Below, piece by piece: positions 46,501 through 58,680 of a stretch of 64,000 nucleotides of DNA. Each line of letters opens with the position of its first letter. The first letter of the stretch is position 1. The notes under the pieces are model-generated. The model was not told where the DNA came from. It saw only the letters and a program-made list of their open reading frames with translations, and ran no database searches. This DNA comes from Branchiostoma floridae (lineage: Eukaryota > Chordata > Leptocardii > Amphioxiformes > Branchiostomatidae), in the NCBI RefSeq assembly GCF_000003815.2, contig NC_049986.1, positions 1,862,033 through 1,926,032 on the forward strand. The letters run 5' to 3'. The position numbers and the translations under genes were made by a program.

Positions 46501-49500
46501 ATACTGATACTATAAATCATGTTAGTTGTACTTTACAAGCTGGATTCACTATCTGTATCCTGTAGCCGGATGTGGAAATTCCTTAGAGTTGGACATCGCG
46601 AAGACTTTGATTTGTAATAGAAACAGATATTCGTAGAAGCAAGATTAGCCACAGACTCCCATGTCAGCTTTACATAAAAGTCAAATTGTATTCACGTTTT
46701 TGATCCTATATTCTATTTGGAAGTATAAGAAGTCATGTGATATTGGCGGTTAAAGGATTCAACTTTCCCTTAACATAATTAGATAACAGGGACTCTCTGT
46801 ACATACCTGGTATAACCCATTCTTGTTGCAATATTGTATCTGTCTGTATACATATCATGTGGCAGACAGGATTCGGCCTCGATGACATTACGTCGTTTAG
46901 TTCTTCTCAGGACTGGTTTAGAATAAGATTATTCTGTGCATTCTTTTCTATTTCAAATCGTGTTAGACTTTTATAAGAAAGTAATTGGGCACACATGATA
47001 TTGTGATTTGTCAAATGTGCGGAAAATTCATTAAAGTGACTTTGTATCTGCAGAAAATCCCGTTTTGGATTCTTTATGATCTGATCATACGAAGAAATCC
47101 CTAAAAAACGACTTCGCATCCGCGGCAAATACCGCATTGGGATTTCTTAGGATCCGACCATGACAAATATACGAGGAAAATCCTATAAAAACGACTTCGC
47201 ATCCGCGGCAAAGGCCGTTTTGGGACCCGTTCATTCCAGGTTTTTGAAGAAATCCTTTGAAAAACGACTTCGCATCCGAGGGAAATACCGTTTGGAGATT
47301 CTTTGCGATCCGGTCATTCCAGGTATTCAAAGAAATCCCTAAAAAAAGCGACTTCGCATCCGTGGAAAATCCCATTTTGGGATATGTTTGAGTCTTTTCA
47401 TTCCGGATCCCAAAAATCCAAATTTCGGATATTTTAGGGATCCAACTCGAATCCGTTTGCATTCGCTAGCATTTGTTACAAATACGCAAATATCCCTGCT
47501 CGAATATGGCTACATCCGATACCCTTTCCCCCAGTGATGGGTGACGTCATCACACCCTCTCTATAAAGCACAGCGGAGGAATAGATCACTGCAGTCTACA
47601 GGTTTTCCGCCTGCCGTTGGAGCCTAAGCGACAGAACCAGGCTGTCGCTTCCTCCCCACCAAAAGGCCATCTTGTGAACTGTGACAATGGCGAAGAAGTC
47701 GTCCATCCCGTTTTAAGGTTTGGTAGTTCCCCCGTGCACGGTTCTGGTGGTATGAGATTATGTAGAATGTTGTGGTGGGCGTGTAGCGCCGTCGTGTTAT
47801 ACGTTTGTGGCATGTTCTTGTCTGACAGATTGGCTGTCCGTTCTTCATGTGCGTCGAAGGAGCGACCAATTGAGGTTGGACTTTTGTTCTGTACTTCTTC
47901 CCTTTTCACTCGCTACGTTATTTTCCAGGTTTGGTGAAGGAAAGGAAAGGAGACGGCCAAGCTATATGTGAGAGGTTTAATCCTGTGTTAACTTTTGCCT
48001 TGTCTCCGTGAGGTGAGTTAATCTTTGACACCTGGTCACGCACGTGGGAATTCGGAGTCATCAAATCGCCAGACAGGCTGCCTCGTTTCCTCTTTTCTTT
48101 CCCCTTTGTTTCGACTTAGGACAAGGGAGTGTTTGTGCGTTGCATGTACCCGCATTTTATTTTCTCGTTGAGTTGGCATTTTGCTATGTGTTTCTTTGTT
48201 CGTTTAGTCGATAGACTTTGCAGGTCCAGGGAGGGACGTCGTTAGAGCTTGAACGGATTAGTCCCTACACGTGCACGGCAGCTAGCTGTGTAGTTGGTGC
48301 TTTGTTCTCAGGTATGCGGATGAAGGTGACGGAATTCCTTGCTGTTGCGTGTGTGTAATTGTGTTTGTATCGTGGGTGCTTTATTGCTGGTTGATGTATG
48401 TGCCTGTGTTGGGTGTTTGAAGCCTCTCTCTCATGTTATCGTGAAATTCGCTCACCTTTGAGGTCAGGCTGTGTGATTCTGGCGTGTGAGAATGTGTTGC
48501 CTCGTGCAGTTACGAGCATGGCGCATCAAGGTTAAAATACTAATGTGTCGCTGTTTGGTTATCTCTTTAATTTTCGTAGGCTTGAATCTGCCAGAGATGG
48601 ATAGCGAAGGGGTCCCCCAGATATCGGCGCCCTCCACCTCCTTAGGGTCTCGCCGCAGGGCTCACTCTACCGTGGTCTTGGCGTCCACCTCGGCAGCCCC
48701 ATCAGCTACGTCCCCAGCACTTTCATCCGCGGTGGCCGAGGTTGGGTTGGTATAAACTGGTATACGGGAATTTTATCGTTGTTTGTGGTTGTATTGGAGG
48801 AGCGTTATTACTGTGTTGGTGCATTTGTTTGTGGTTGTATTGGAGGAGCGTTATTACTGTGTTGGTGCATTTGTTAGTGGGTGGAATTGACGTTTCTTTC
48901 TCCCGATTAACAGTTTAGAACTTTCCTGACGTGTCAGTCTGACAGCCTTGTATGTGTACAGCAGACGTGACAGAGCCAGTTCCATTTTTGTCCTTCTTGA
49001 AGAAGAAAACCCAGCGTTGTAGACAAGTTGTGCCTATTTTCCCTTCCCTGTATGACCCCACTTCGTCCCATTGTTCGCAGGTATGTACCACCGGCAGCGA
49101 GGCGGAGCACGTGCACATGAATTCTTTCAGGTGTGAGCCAGTGAAACACTTACGTGTCATGCGGGTCTCCTTTGTGCGGTGTGAGGCTATTCTGTCACAT
49201 TTCCTTTCCAGAATTAGCTGTCGTTGGGGTATTCCAGGGGCGACTTCCAGGATGATGGAAAAAATGTGTATGACAACCTGACGAGAACCTAATTACTTTC
49301 CGCAGCTAGGTCAGTGTGATTAGCAGCGGACGACGTGGAGTCGATCAGTTTCGACCGTGTCGCACGTGGTTTCAGACACATCAATGCCTCCCCGTGTTAC
49401 TGTTTGTGTGGTTTGTTTCGAGTTGCTTTCATGTCGGGAGAAATATTTGTGCCATGTTGGTGTTCATAGCTCTAAGATGTGCTTGGGGAACTGACAGTTT

Positions 49501-52500
49501 CTGTTTTGTTTTGTTTTCTCCCGGTTAGGAATTGACTCCTTTCACCAAGTGTTTCAGCCTGATAGCCCTTTACAGCGGCTAGTTTTACAGGGCTAGTTTT
49601 GCGGTTCTTCATCCTAGCAGAGGAAGTATTACCACCTGTTTGAGATGAATTAAATCTGTTTTCCCATCTCTGTTTTGTCCCCGGTGATTTCATTGTTTGC
49701 AGGTATGTGGCACCTGGTCGCGGCGTGGGATTTGGCGCCAACTTGCCTCGACTAGGGCTCTAAAAGGGGTTGATGAAAGCTCCTTGATGCCTAGGAATCA
49801 GTTTGCGTGTATTACTCCGGTTTGTTCTGTGTCCGGGTGCCTCTCATTTGAAGCTCTGCATTTTAGTTTTTAGCTTTGCCATATACCAGGATCCGCCGTG
49901 TTGCACGTGGTGTGTAGAGACACTCTGCTACTCCTGTTGTTGCTGTTTAATTGAGGTGTTCTCGACTGTTACAGTCTCCGAGCCGCTACAAGAGGCATCC
50001 CTCGCACGTGAGTCACAGTCGACGTGGTCACGGTGGCGCGGTTGGCCACCCATGGCGACGGTTTGTAGTGGTATCTTTTTTTTTTTTTTTCTAGGCGTGT
50101 ACCCTATATGTCGTCTTCAGTAATTCTCGTTCGTTGTGTGGTTGGAAGCGAAAGGTGAGTTTGTGTGGCTGGCGCCTGTTTCTAATTCTCTCATGTTATC
50201 GTGGAATTCGCCCACCTTTGAGGTCCAGGTTGTGTGGTCGAGCGTGGTTTGTGAATAACACTCCGGGTCCTGTCTACCTTAACCGTGTGTTGGATGATTG
50301 ATAATCGGTCAGCTGTTTATCGATGTGTTTCAATTTTTTAGACTGGAGTGGACTACACGCTGACAACGACAGTACAACAGACGAGCCGTCAGGCGCAGCC
50401 AGGCCCCGGGCTTCAGTACCCCCGCCACGTAAGGAGTCAGACGCAGATCACCTCCGGCTTCGGTGGACGCCCGGGCCCCTTGGACAGCGTCAGTAGCGGT
50501 CCTCGGTACGGCAGCCTGCCCGAACACGAGTCGGAGTGGGAGGGATGTCCGGCCCTCAGGCGCTACCACACCCCAGATGGCAGCTCCTCCCCGGCAGAGA
50601 GTCAGACTCCGGCGCGCGCTGCGTCGGTCCTGGTGGTTCCAGACACAACCAGTTTAGCTGTAAGTGCGCACCATGCTTCAGGACCAGGCTCAGCTTTTCA
50701 GGCTAGGGGCGTGGAGCTGGGTATGTGTCTGGAGTGAGATTGGACGTATTTTTAAGATATGTTTTGTAACTTGTTTGTTGTCTCCAGGTTGGCGGAGCGG
50801 AGGTATCCGGTACGCGGTGTGTGTGCACTGTTGTTTAACACCAGGTTCCATTCCCGGTCCGACTTCGGGTCTCGGGGTGAAGCTGCATTCCTGTGCGAGA
50901 CCAAGCAAGATTCCCGGTTCGACCTCGGGGCGCGGTGTGAAGCTGCATTCCTGTGCGAGACCAAGTAAGATTCCCGGTTCGACCTCAGGTCGCGGGGTGA
51001 AGCTGCATTCCTGTGTGAGACCAAGCAAGATTCCCGGTTCGACCTCGGGTCGCGGGGTGAAGCTGCATTCCTGTGTGAGACCAAGTAAGATTCCCGGTTC
51101 GACCTCGGGTCGCGGGGTGAAGCGGCATTCCTATGTGAGACCAAGCAAGATTCCCGGTTCGACCTCGGGTCGCGGGGTGAAGCTGCATTCCTGTGGGAGA
51201 CCAAGTAAGATTCCCGGTTCGACCTCGGGTCGCGGGGTGAAGCTGCATTCCTGTGGGAGACCAAGCAAGATTCCCGGTTCGACCTCGGGTCGCGGGGTGA
51301 AGCTGCATTCCTTTGCGAGCTCAAGTAAGATTCCCGGTTCGACCTCGGGTCGCAGGGTGAAGCTGCATTCCTGTGTGAGACCAAGTAAGATTCCCGGTTC
51401 GACCTCGGGTCGCAGGGTGAAGCTGCATTCCTGTGTGAGACCAAGTAAGATTCCCGGTTCGACCTCGGGTCGCGGGGTGAAGCTGCATTCCTGTGTGAGA
51501 CCAAGTAAGATTCCCGGTTCGACCTCGGGTCGCGGGGTGAAGCTGCTTTCCTGTGTGAGACCAAGTAAGATTCCCGGTTCGACCTCAGGTCGCGGGGTGA
51601 AGCTGCTTTCCTGTGTGAGACCAAGTAAGATTCCCGGTTCGACCTCGGGTCGCGGGGTGAAGCTGCATTCCTTTGCGAGCTCAAGTAAGATTCCCGGTTC
51701 GACCTCGGGTCGCAGGGTGAAGGCTGCATTCCTGTGTGAGACCAAGTAAGATTCCCGGCCGACCTCGGGTCGCGGGGCGAAGCTGCATCCCTGCGCGAGA
51801 CCAAGTAAGATTCCCGGCCGACCTCGGGTCTCGGAGTGAAGCTGCATTCCTTTGCGAGCCTAAGTAAGATTCCCGGCCGACCTCGGGTCGCGGGGCGAAG
51901 CTGCATTCCTGTGTGAGACCAAGTAAGATTCCCGGCCGACCTCGGGTCTCGGAGTGAAGCTGTAGTCCTTTGCGAGCCTAAGTAAGATTCCAGGCCGACC
52001 TTAGGTTGCGGGGCGAAGTTACCTTCCGGTATGGGACTTGGGCAAGATTCCCGGTCTGACCTCGAGTGGCGGGGCGTAGTTACCTTCCGATGTGAAATGG
52101 TGTAAGGTTCCCGGTCCGACTTCTTGTACATGGTCGCAGGGTAAAGTTACTTTCGGGTGCCAGACCAGGTACGATTCCAGGTCAGACCTCGGGTCGTGCG
52201 GAGAGATTAGATTCCAGTGCGAGACCAGGTTAAATTCTCGGACTTCGGGTCGCGGGATGATGATGCTTTCTGGTCTCGGTCCAGGTATAGTTCCCGGTTC
52301 GGCCTCGGCGTTGAGTCACATGCAGTGCAAGGTGCAATTCCCGGTTCGACCTCGGGTCGCGGGGTAAGTTACACGCCGGTTCTAAATCAAGTACAGTTCC
52401 TGCGGGCCCGGTCTGACTTCAGGTCGAGGAGTGAAGTTGTCTTCAAGACTGGCTCAGTCCTTGGTTCGACATTAGATCGCGGGGTGAACAACGCAGGTGT

Positions 52501-55500
52501 GTTTACATGGTAGTTCGAGTGATTTAGCATCTTGTCCCCTCCGTGGTGGGAACGGAGGTTTTAGTATGTTGTCCCGGGATTCGAAACGGGTAAGAAATAT
52601 AGGGATCGCCAGAAACGACCGTCATTTTCAACGATTTAACGATTTGTTTTTGTTCGGTGGAAAGGGCAAATGGTTTGCCCGGAAATTTTCATACGAATTC
52701 GGTACCTTGTGTGCTATAAATAATGAATGTGGAGTCGACTGAATACTGTCCGGTAATTGGAGTTTAAGTCTTAGTGTGCTTCACATTGTGAAGCGGGATG
52801 TGGACTTAACTAATTAGTTACCCGGAAATTTTGATTTAAATCCGGTGCCCGTGTGTAACCTAGGAAGCGAAGGGTTTTGGCCGCGTAATTGGTATATTAA
52901 CGGAGTCGTGGCATTGGCGAAAATCATTTGTACAACGGGTGCAATTTGGCCACATAATTTGCAATGTGGATTGACTAGCATAGACATTGCGAGCTTGTCA
53001 ATTGCTAGTAGTAAGCGAGTAGCTAATTCATTTTAGGGGAGGTAGTCATGCAGTCTGGCGAAAAGGTCATCCCCGAGCCAAAGTAACCGGGGTGCTGACG
53101 TGCCTCCTGTCCTCCAAGTTGTGTTTCTAGCTATAAGGGGTGCTTTTTGTACATGGTATGGAATATTGCATTGGGAGTTGGAGGAGTTTAGAAGCTGACT
53201 CTACCCACAGTTAGTGACATCTCCCTGCTGACACCCATTCAGTAAATTTGGAGGGGAGGTGCGTCAGCACCACAGGAACCACTCCAGATCCAGGCAGAGT
53301 TTATAGCAAGGCAAGAGTTTGTGGTAGCGTCACAATTTACAAGGGGTGTGCCTTGTGGCTTAACTTAGTTTTATTTGGGGCAATAGCCGGTGGTATTCGG
53401 TCCGCCAATTACATGACCATGAAATGTAGCCTGAAAAACAGGGTAGGCACTCAAGATTTATTTTGTTTGGTGGAAAGGGCAAAAGGTGTTATGTGGTTTT
53501 GGAAAGGAAGAGAATTTTGTATGAGGGAGGGGAAGTGAGTATATAAATGAGAGTGGGCTGGTGGCTAATCTAAGGTGAGGATTGACAAGAATATAGAGAA
53601 GGATAGGGCTTAACAGCCAATGAGAGATGGAATTGAGAAGTGGGAGGCGAGACTAAAGAGGAGGATAGGGGTATGTATTTAGAGAAGATTAGGGCGTAAT
53701 GCCCAAGTAGAGCAAAGGCGGAAGACGGCGATTTCCGCATCACTCATATCGGAGAACCTGTAGCTACGCATGATAAATAGGAAACTATTTGTCATGCGAT
53801 GCTATTGGTTGAGAGATATGGGTGACGTCATCACACCCTCTCTATAAAGCACAGCGGAGGAATAGATCACTGCAGTCTACAGGTTCTCCGTACGCCTTTG
53901 GAGCCTAAGCGACCCACCCGCCCACCCTGACAGATGGCCATTTTGGTGGGGTACAAGCGCCCGTTCTGGGGCGGGCACCATAGCCGGCTTGAAGCCTTAG
54001 GCTCCAGACGGCGATTTCCGCATCACTCATATCGGAGAACCTGTAGCTACGCATGATAAATAGGAAACTATTGGTAGCTTCACTGCAATCACGCTACAGT
54101 TTTTTTTTACCTCAGTTAGTGTTGCTTTTGGGTCTAGTATTCACTATGTCGACAGTGGGATATGAAATACCTCATGAAATAAGTAGGTGTACTTGAGAAT
54201 AATGCATTTTTTTCTTAGAAATGTAATTAAATAACACTCAGTAACGAAAACCTGTCAGCTCGCTCAAATTGTCAACCGATACCAGCAGATTAACACCATC
54301 AATGCTATCTACCTACGAACGTTTCGATACTTATCCTACTACCCTTGTCAATGCTATTCTGACTAGTTGTGTATGGGGGGGGGGGGGGTAGCTTAGTCAC
54401 GTTTGGAACCGCATCCTTACCACTGCAGCGCCACCTAGTACAAAAATCTAGTACAGTATTTAGCACTGCCTTGAGAAACGTTTCAGAAGGACTACTGAAA
54501 AACATTGCCAGGCAATTGGTGTAATTACAAGGAACCTTTAATGCCAACCTGACAAAACTATTCATGAATCCCACATAGGTTTGGCCGCCGACCTACTACA
54601 GTGTTTTGCCTTGTACTGCACCTCGCCTTGAGCACAGGAGCGTCTTTCACGTCAGATTATGGTTCCTTCATCGTTCTACGTGCGTTAGATGGAGCAGCTG
54701 TCAATGGTCTATACTTCACCGCCTTTGTTCTAGGTACAGTTAAAAATACATCATTTGTGTTGCCTTCGCTAAGAATACCGTATTCTCTGTACTTGCTGGC
54801 TTGCTGATTGGCTTGCTGGTTTTCTGACTGGATGGCTGGCTTGCTGGTTGGCTGGCTGGTTTTCCTACTGGCTGGCTGGCTTGCTGGTTGGCTGGCTGAC
54901 TGGTTTTCTGACCGGCTGGCTGGTTTGCTGGCTGGCTGGCTGTTTGGTTGTTTGTCAAAGACTATTAGGTCTCATTCATGTAGTACTATTTCTAAAAGAG
55001 CACCTACCCCAAAGCAAACGACTGCATGAACGTATGTTTGTAGCAGTTGAAAATTCTATTTATCTATCCCATCTAACCACGGGTATTGTTGTTTACAAAC
55101 ACCCATACATTCTACTGCAGTACCGAAGGAAAATGGCCATTCCACTTGGAACATTTGACGACTTTCAATGTCTCAAAAGATTAGAATGAGGAAAAACATG
55201 TTTCCATTGCTACAGTCTCGTTAGCACATCATTAGCGTATGACCCACACCCTCCTATTACCGTCACCAGTGATGGTTTCTCTTTCACGGAGAAACCATCA
55301 CGGCCCCGCACTGAACCGAACCAGGACCAGGTCCGGAGGTGGCTCAGGACGGTTTGCGGAAATACCATCATACGCCCTTTATTTCCTCTTTAGACCGGTG
55401 ACGGCTAAGCGCCATATGACGGTTAACCGACACAGGATGGTTTAAGCAAAATATAAAGTGCACCTAAGTTTTATCTAAATGAATGTATGGCATGTTACTC

Positions 55501-58500
55501 CTCCCATCTGCTATAAAACTTGGCCAAGCTCTTAGAACTAGCATTCACTCTGGTACTGAGACATTTCTCTATGCGCAAACATTAAATAATCTCTAGACAC
55601 TCAGAGCCTTTTTGGAGTATAATGAATGGATCACTGTTATAAGGGTCCTGCAAGCTTCCCGAGTTGATGTCTGATGTCCTCGACTGACTGACTGACTGTT
55701 AGACCTGGGTATTTGGACTCTCAAAGAAGTACTGGTGTACCAATATCATAGCATGGACAATAGTGATCTAATGAGCTTATTTGGTTTCAATATATAGCCC
55801 TGAGCCCTAGAGACACTTGTTCGTGCTTCTCTCCCCTGCAAACAATTATCAGGTCAATGACATGTGTATCATCAGGATAATCAATTAGTTCTGCTGCACC
55901 TTTGATTTGTCTTTAAGTTGAGGGGTCATCTTTGTGCTAAAGGCCGGAGACTGAGGGCAGGGGGTTAATTTGGTGTGACTGGCCCATGTCAGGGGAAGTA
56001 GATCAGGATAATTTGCTACAGTCTGAGGGGCTTGAATGATAAATGATGCTTAATGGTCCACATACATTGGTAGGGTAGCATTGGTGCCCAATGGCCTTGG
56101 GATCTTGACTAACAATTTCTCGAGTTATATGCTGTTCACCAGCATATAGACCCATAAAACCAATAACATTACTCTTCTGGCGGAGAGAATCATTCCCACA
56201 AATCTTATTGAAACTCAGACCAGCGGGATAAAGGGCTGGGCAGGTCTGACTTCGGGGAAACTTCGAATTCGGTTCCACATGACTGATTCTCTCCCTTTTG
56301 CTGCTTGAGTCAGGGTTAATTTGGTGTAACCAGGTCACCACCTTCCCTCACTGGTGAACTGTACACGTCCAGACATATAGAGTATCATGTAACATTACCT
56401 TTCTCCTTCACCCTGTGTGCTTCTCCAGGATAAGCTACCCTAAGTAATTATTTTAAATAGATAGTGATTTACATAATTTGCATCTCATTATGTTGATGAT
56501 CACCCAAAGTACCTACCTACCCAAAAATAAAGAATATCAATCCCCTCAGGGGTTATCCATCTAAAAAGTTACGAACTATAAGACCCACTGCAGTTCCAAA
56601 CAAGCTGCTAGGAGGCCCAAAATTACACCATTCACTCCTAGTCCCAACAGCTATCCACCATTAAAAAATCATGAACCTGGCACTTCTGGAAAATTTAGGC
56701 GCAAACTTTGATGCTCACTTGCAGTACCAAAACAAGTTGCCAGGAGGCCCATTATCGAACTTGAACTTTCTTTTTGGTGTTCCCTAAAATCTAATCATTT
56801 CCAGCTTTCATCACACCCTACCAACACACCAAATATGAAATCAATCCACCTAGCCGTTCTTGAGTTATCTTGTTGAGTGAGACAGACAGACAAACGACAC
56901 ACATAACGCTAGTGAAAATGGGGATAACAATACTTCGCTCGAGAAGGCTAATTAGTCCATCATTTGGCGAAAGTATGAGTTGCGCTAGGAGTTGAAGAGC
57001 GGACTATTTTCTCTCGCGGAAGGAAAATGAAACTGCATGCGGTCAGCTCTCGATAGTAACTTACCTGCATNNNNNNNNNNNNNNNNNNNNNNNNNNNNNN
57101 NNNNNNNNNNNNNNNNNNNNNNNNNNNNNNNNNNNNNNNNNNNNNNNNNNNNNNNNNNNNNNNNNNNNNNNNNNNNNNNNNNNNNNNNNNNNNNNNNNNN
57201 NNNNNNNNNNNNNNNNNNNNNNNNNNNNNNNNNNNNNNNNNNNNNNNNNNNNNNNNNNNNNNNNNNNNNNNNNNNNNNNNNNNNNNNNNNNNNNNNNNNN
57301 NNNNNNNNNNNNNNNNNNNNNNNNNNNNNNNNNNNNNNNNNNNNNNNNNNNNNNNNNNNNNNNNNNNNNNNNNNNNNNNNNNNNNNNNNNNNNNNNNNNN
57401 NNNNNNNNNNNNNNNNNNNNNNNNNNNNNNNNNNNNNNNNNNNNNNNNNNNNNNNNNNNNNNNNNNNNNNNNNNNNNNNNNNNNNNNNNNNNNNNNNNNN
57501 NNNNNNNNNNNNNNNNNNNNNNNNNNNNNNNNNNNNNNNNNNNNNNNNNNNNNNNNNNNNNNNNNNNNNNNNNNNNNNNNNNNNNNNNNNNNNNNNNNNN
57601 NNNNNNNNNNNNNNNNNNNNNNNNNNNNNNNNNNNNNNNNNNNNNNNNNNNNNNNNNNNNNNNNNNNNNNNNNNNNNNNNNNNNNNNNNNNNNNNNNNNN
57701 NNNNNNNNNNNNNNNNNNNNNNNNNNNNNNNNNNNNNNNNNNNNTACATACAGACCCAAGTCGGCAAAATCATTATCTTCTTGGCGAAGATAAAAACACA
57801 CCAGAAGAGTTAGATGGCCGAGGAGTACAGTTTACTAACTAAGGCGTATTTTTTGTCTTATTTTGGCCAATTTCTACTATTTTTCCAGTGTAAATGCTAA
57901 TCAACTAGTTTTATAACGTCAATGTATGCAGGTAGATGGCTTGACTCAATGATCAGTGGATCAAAATTTGAAAAAAAAAACGATCATGGCATCCACTGTC
58001 TGTATCACTTTTAGTTTTAGAACTGACTAAGTTAAACAAACACACTTTACAATAAACAGGGTACTTCCAGAGTCTCCCAGATGGCTGATCAGTAAACAAC
58101 GATTCACGGCCGCCAAGGATGTCCTTAAGAGAGCTGCTCGGATAAACAAGGTTACCATACAAGACCGAGTCTCGGATCTGCTCGCAAAGCCAGCTGAATC
58201 CAACGAGAACACAAAGAGTTTCACAATAATTGACCTCGTGCGAACCCCTCGGATGCGCAAAATCGCATTGACGATGTGCTTGGTATGGTAAGAATAATAT
58301 TCCATATTCTTATTGGCTTTTGTGTCATTTCCTCACTTGCCATTTCATGATTTGTCGCTGTCTTGTATTTACTATCGGCAACTTACGATCAGGATGTGGA
58401 TGTCTGTAACTATATGTGTGCATGTCTATATGTGCATATGCATGTGTGTGTATGTCTGTATGTACCTGTGCCTGTGCCCGTGACCGTGTGCGTCTGTGTG

Positions 58501-58612
58501 TGTGTGTAACTGTGTGTGTGTATGTGTGCATGTGTGTCTGTGTCGGTGGGGGTGTAAGTCCGGGGTTCCCAGGAAGCCCCGGGGGAGGGTGTGTGCGTCT
58601 GCTTGTGTATGT

Positions 58613-58680
<68 letters not shown>

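Larger units (their letters stand above)
44491..47536. mobile_element. CACTA-like DNA transposon nested in A1
   Basis: Begins CACTAGACGAACGG and ends TTTCCCCCAGTG, flanked on both sides by ATG (44488-44490 and 47537-47539). Removing it restores the uninterrupted A2 sequence GAGATATG|GGTGACGTCA, so insertion and target duplication are directly visible. Subterminal repeats occur at both ends: ACGGATCCCAAAAA, ATCCGTAACGCATTCGTTGG (44.5-45.0 kb) and AACGACTTCGCATCCGCGG (four times, 47104-47360). Terminal match is short, but CACT ends and a 3-bp duplication fit EnSpm/CACTA. Confidence 0.65.
44460..54072 (+). mobile_element. split-direct-repeat element (Ngaro/DIRS-like), non-autonomous
   Basis: A1 starts TGTCATGCGATGCTATTGG at 44460, is interrupted at 44490 by a CACTA-like insertion and resumes at 47540 (GTGACGTCATCACACCC). 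Near the right end are B1 (53723-53789, starts AGACGGCGATTTCC), A2 (53790-54005, same sequence as A1) and B2 (54006-54072, same as B1). The order A1-internal-B1A2B2 is that of Ngaro/DIRS tyrosine-recombinase retrotransposons. ACTATT precedes A1 and ends both B1 and B2, fitting site-specific joining at a short identity. No RT, RNase H or recombinase is recognised inside, so class assignment is inferred from the ends alone. Confidence 0.6.

Noticed and set aside
50752-52131. 459-codon minus-strand and 361-codon plus-strand open frames
   Set aside because: Both lie on the 60-bp tandem array; open frames on both strands with 20-residue periodicity are explained by a repeat unit length divisible by three without stops.
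44460-54072. Ordinary LTR retrotransposon
   Set aside because: The right end has B1-A2-B2 rather than one LTR, no TG...CA symmetrical LTR pair with a target duplication could be drawn, and no protease/RT/integrase was recognised.
54740-55029. Open frames rich in Gln/Pro/Ala/Ser or Leu/Ala/Gly/Trp
   Set aside because: By-products of the CTGG minisatellite in SLC22 intron 3.
55239-55445. Small gene near the GGTTTCTC...GAGAAACC inverted pair
   Set aside because: No start context or homology; read as repeat debris in the intron.
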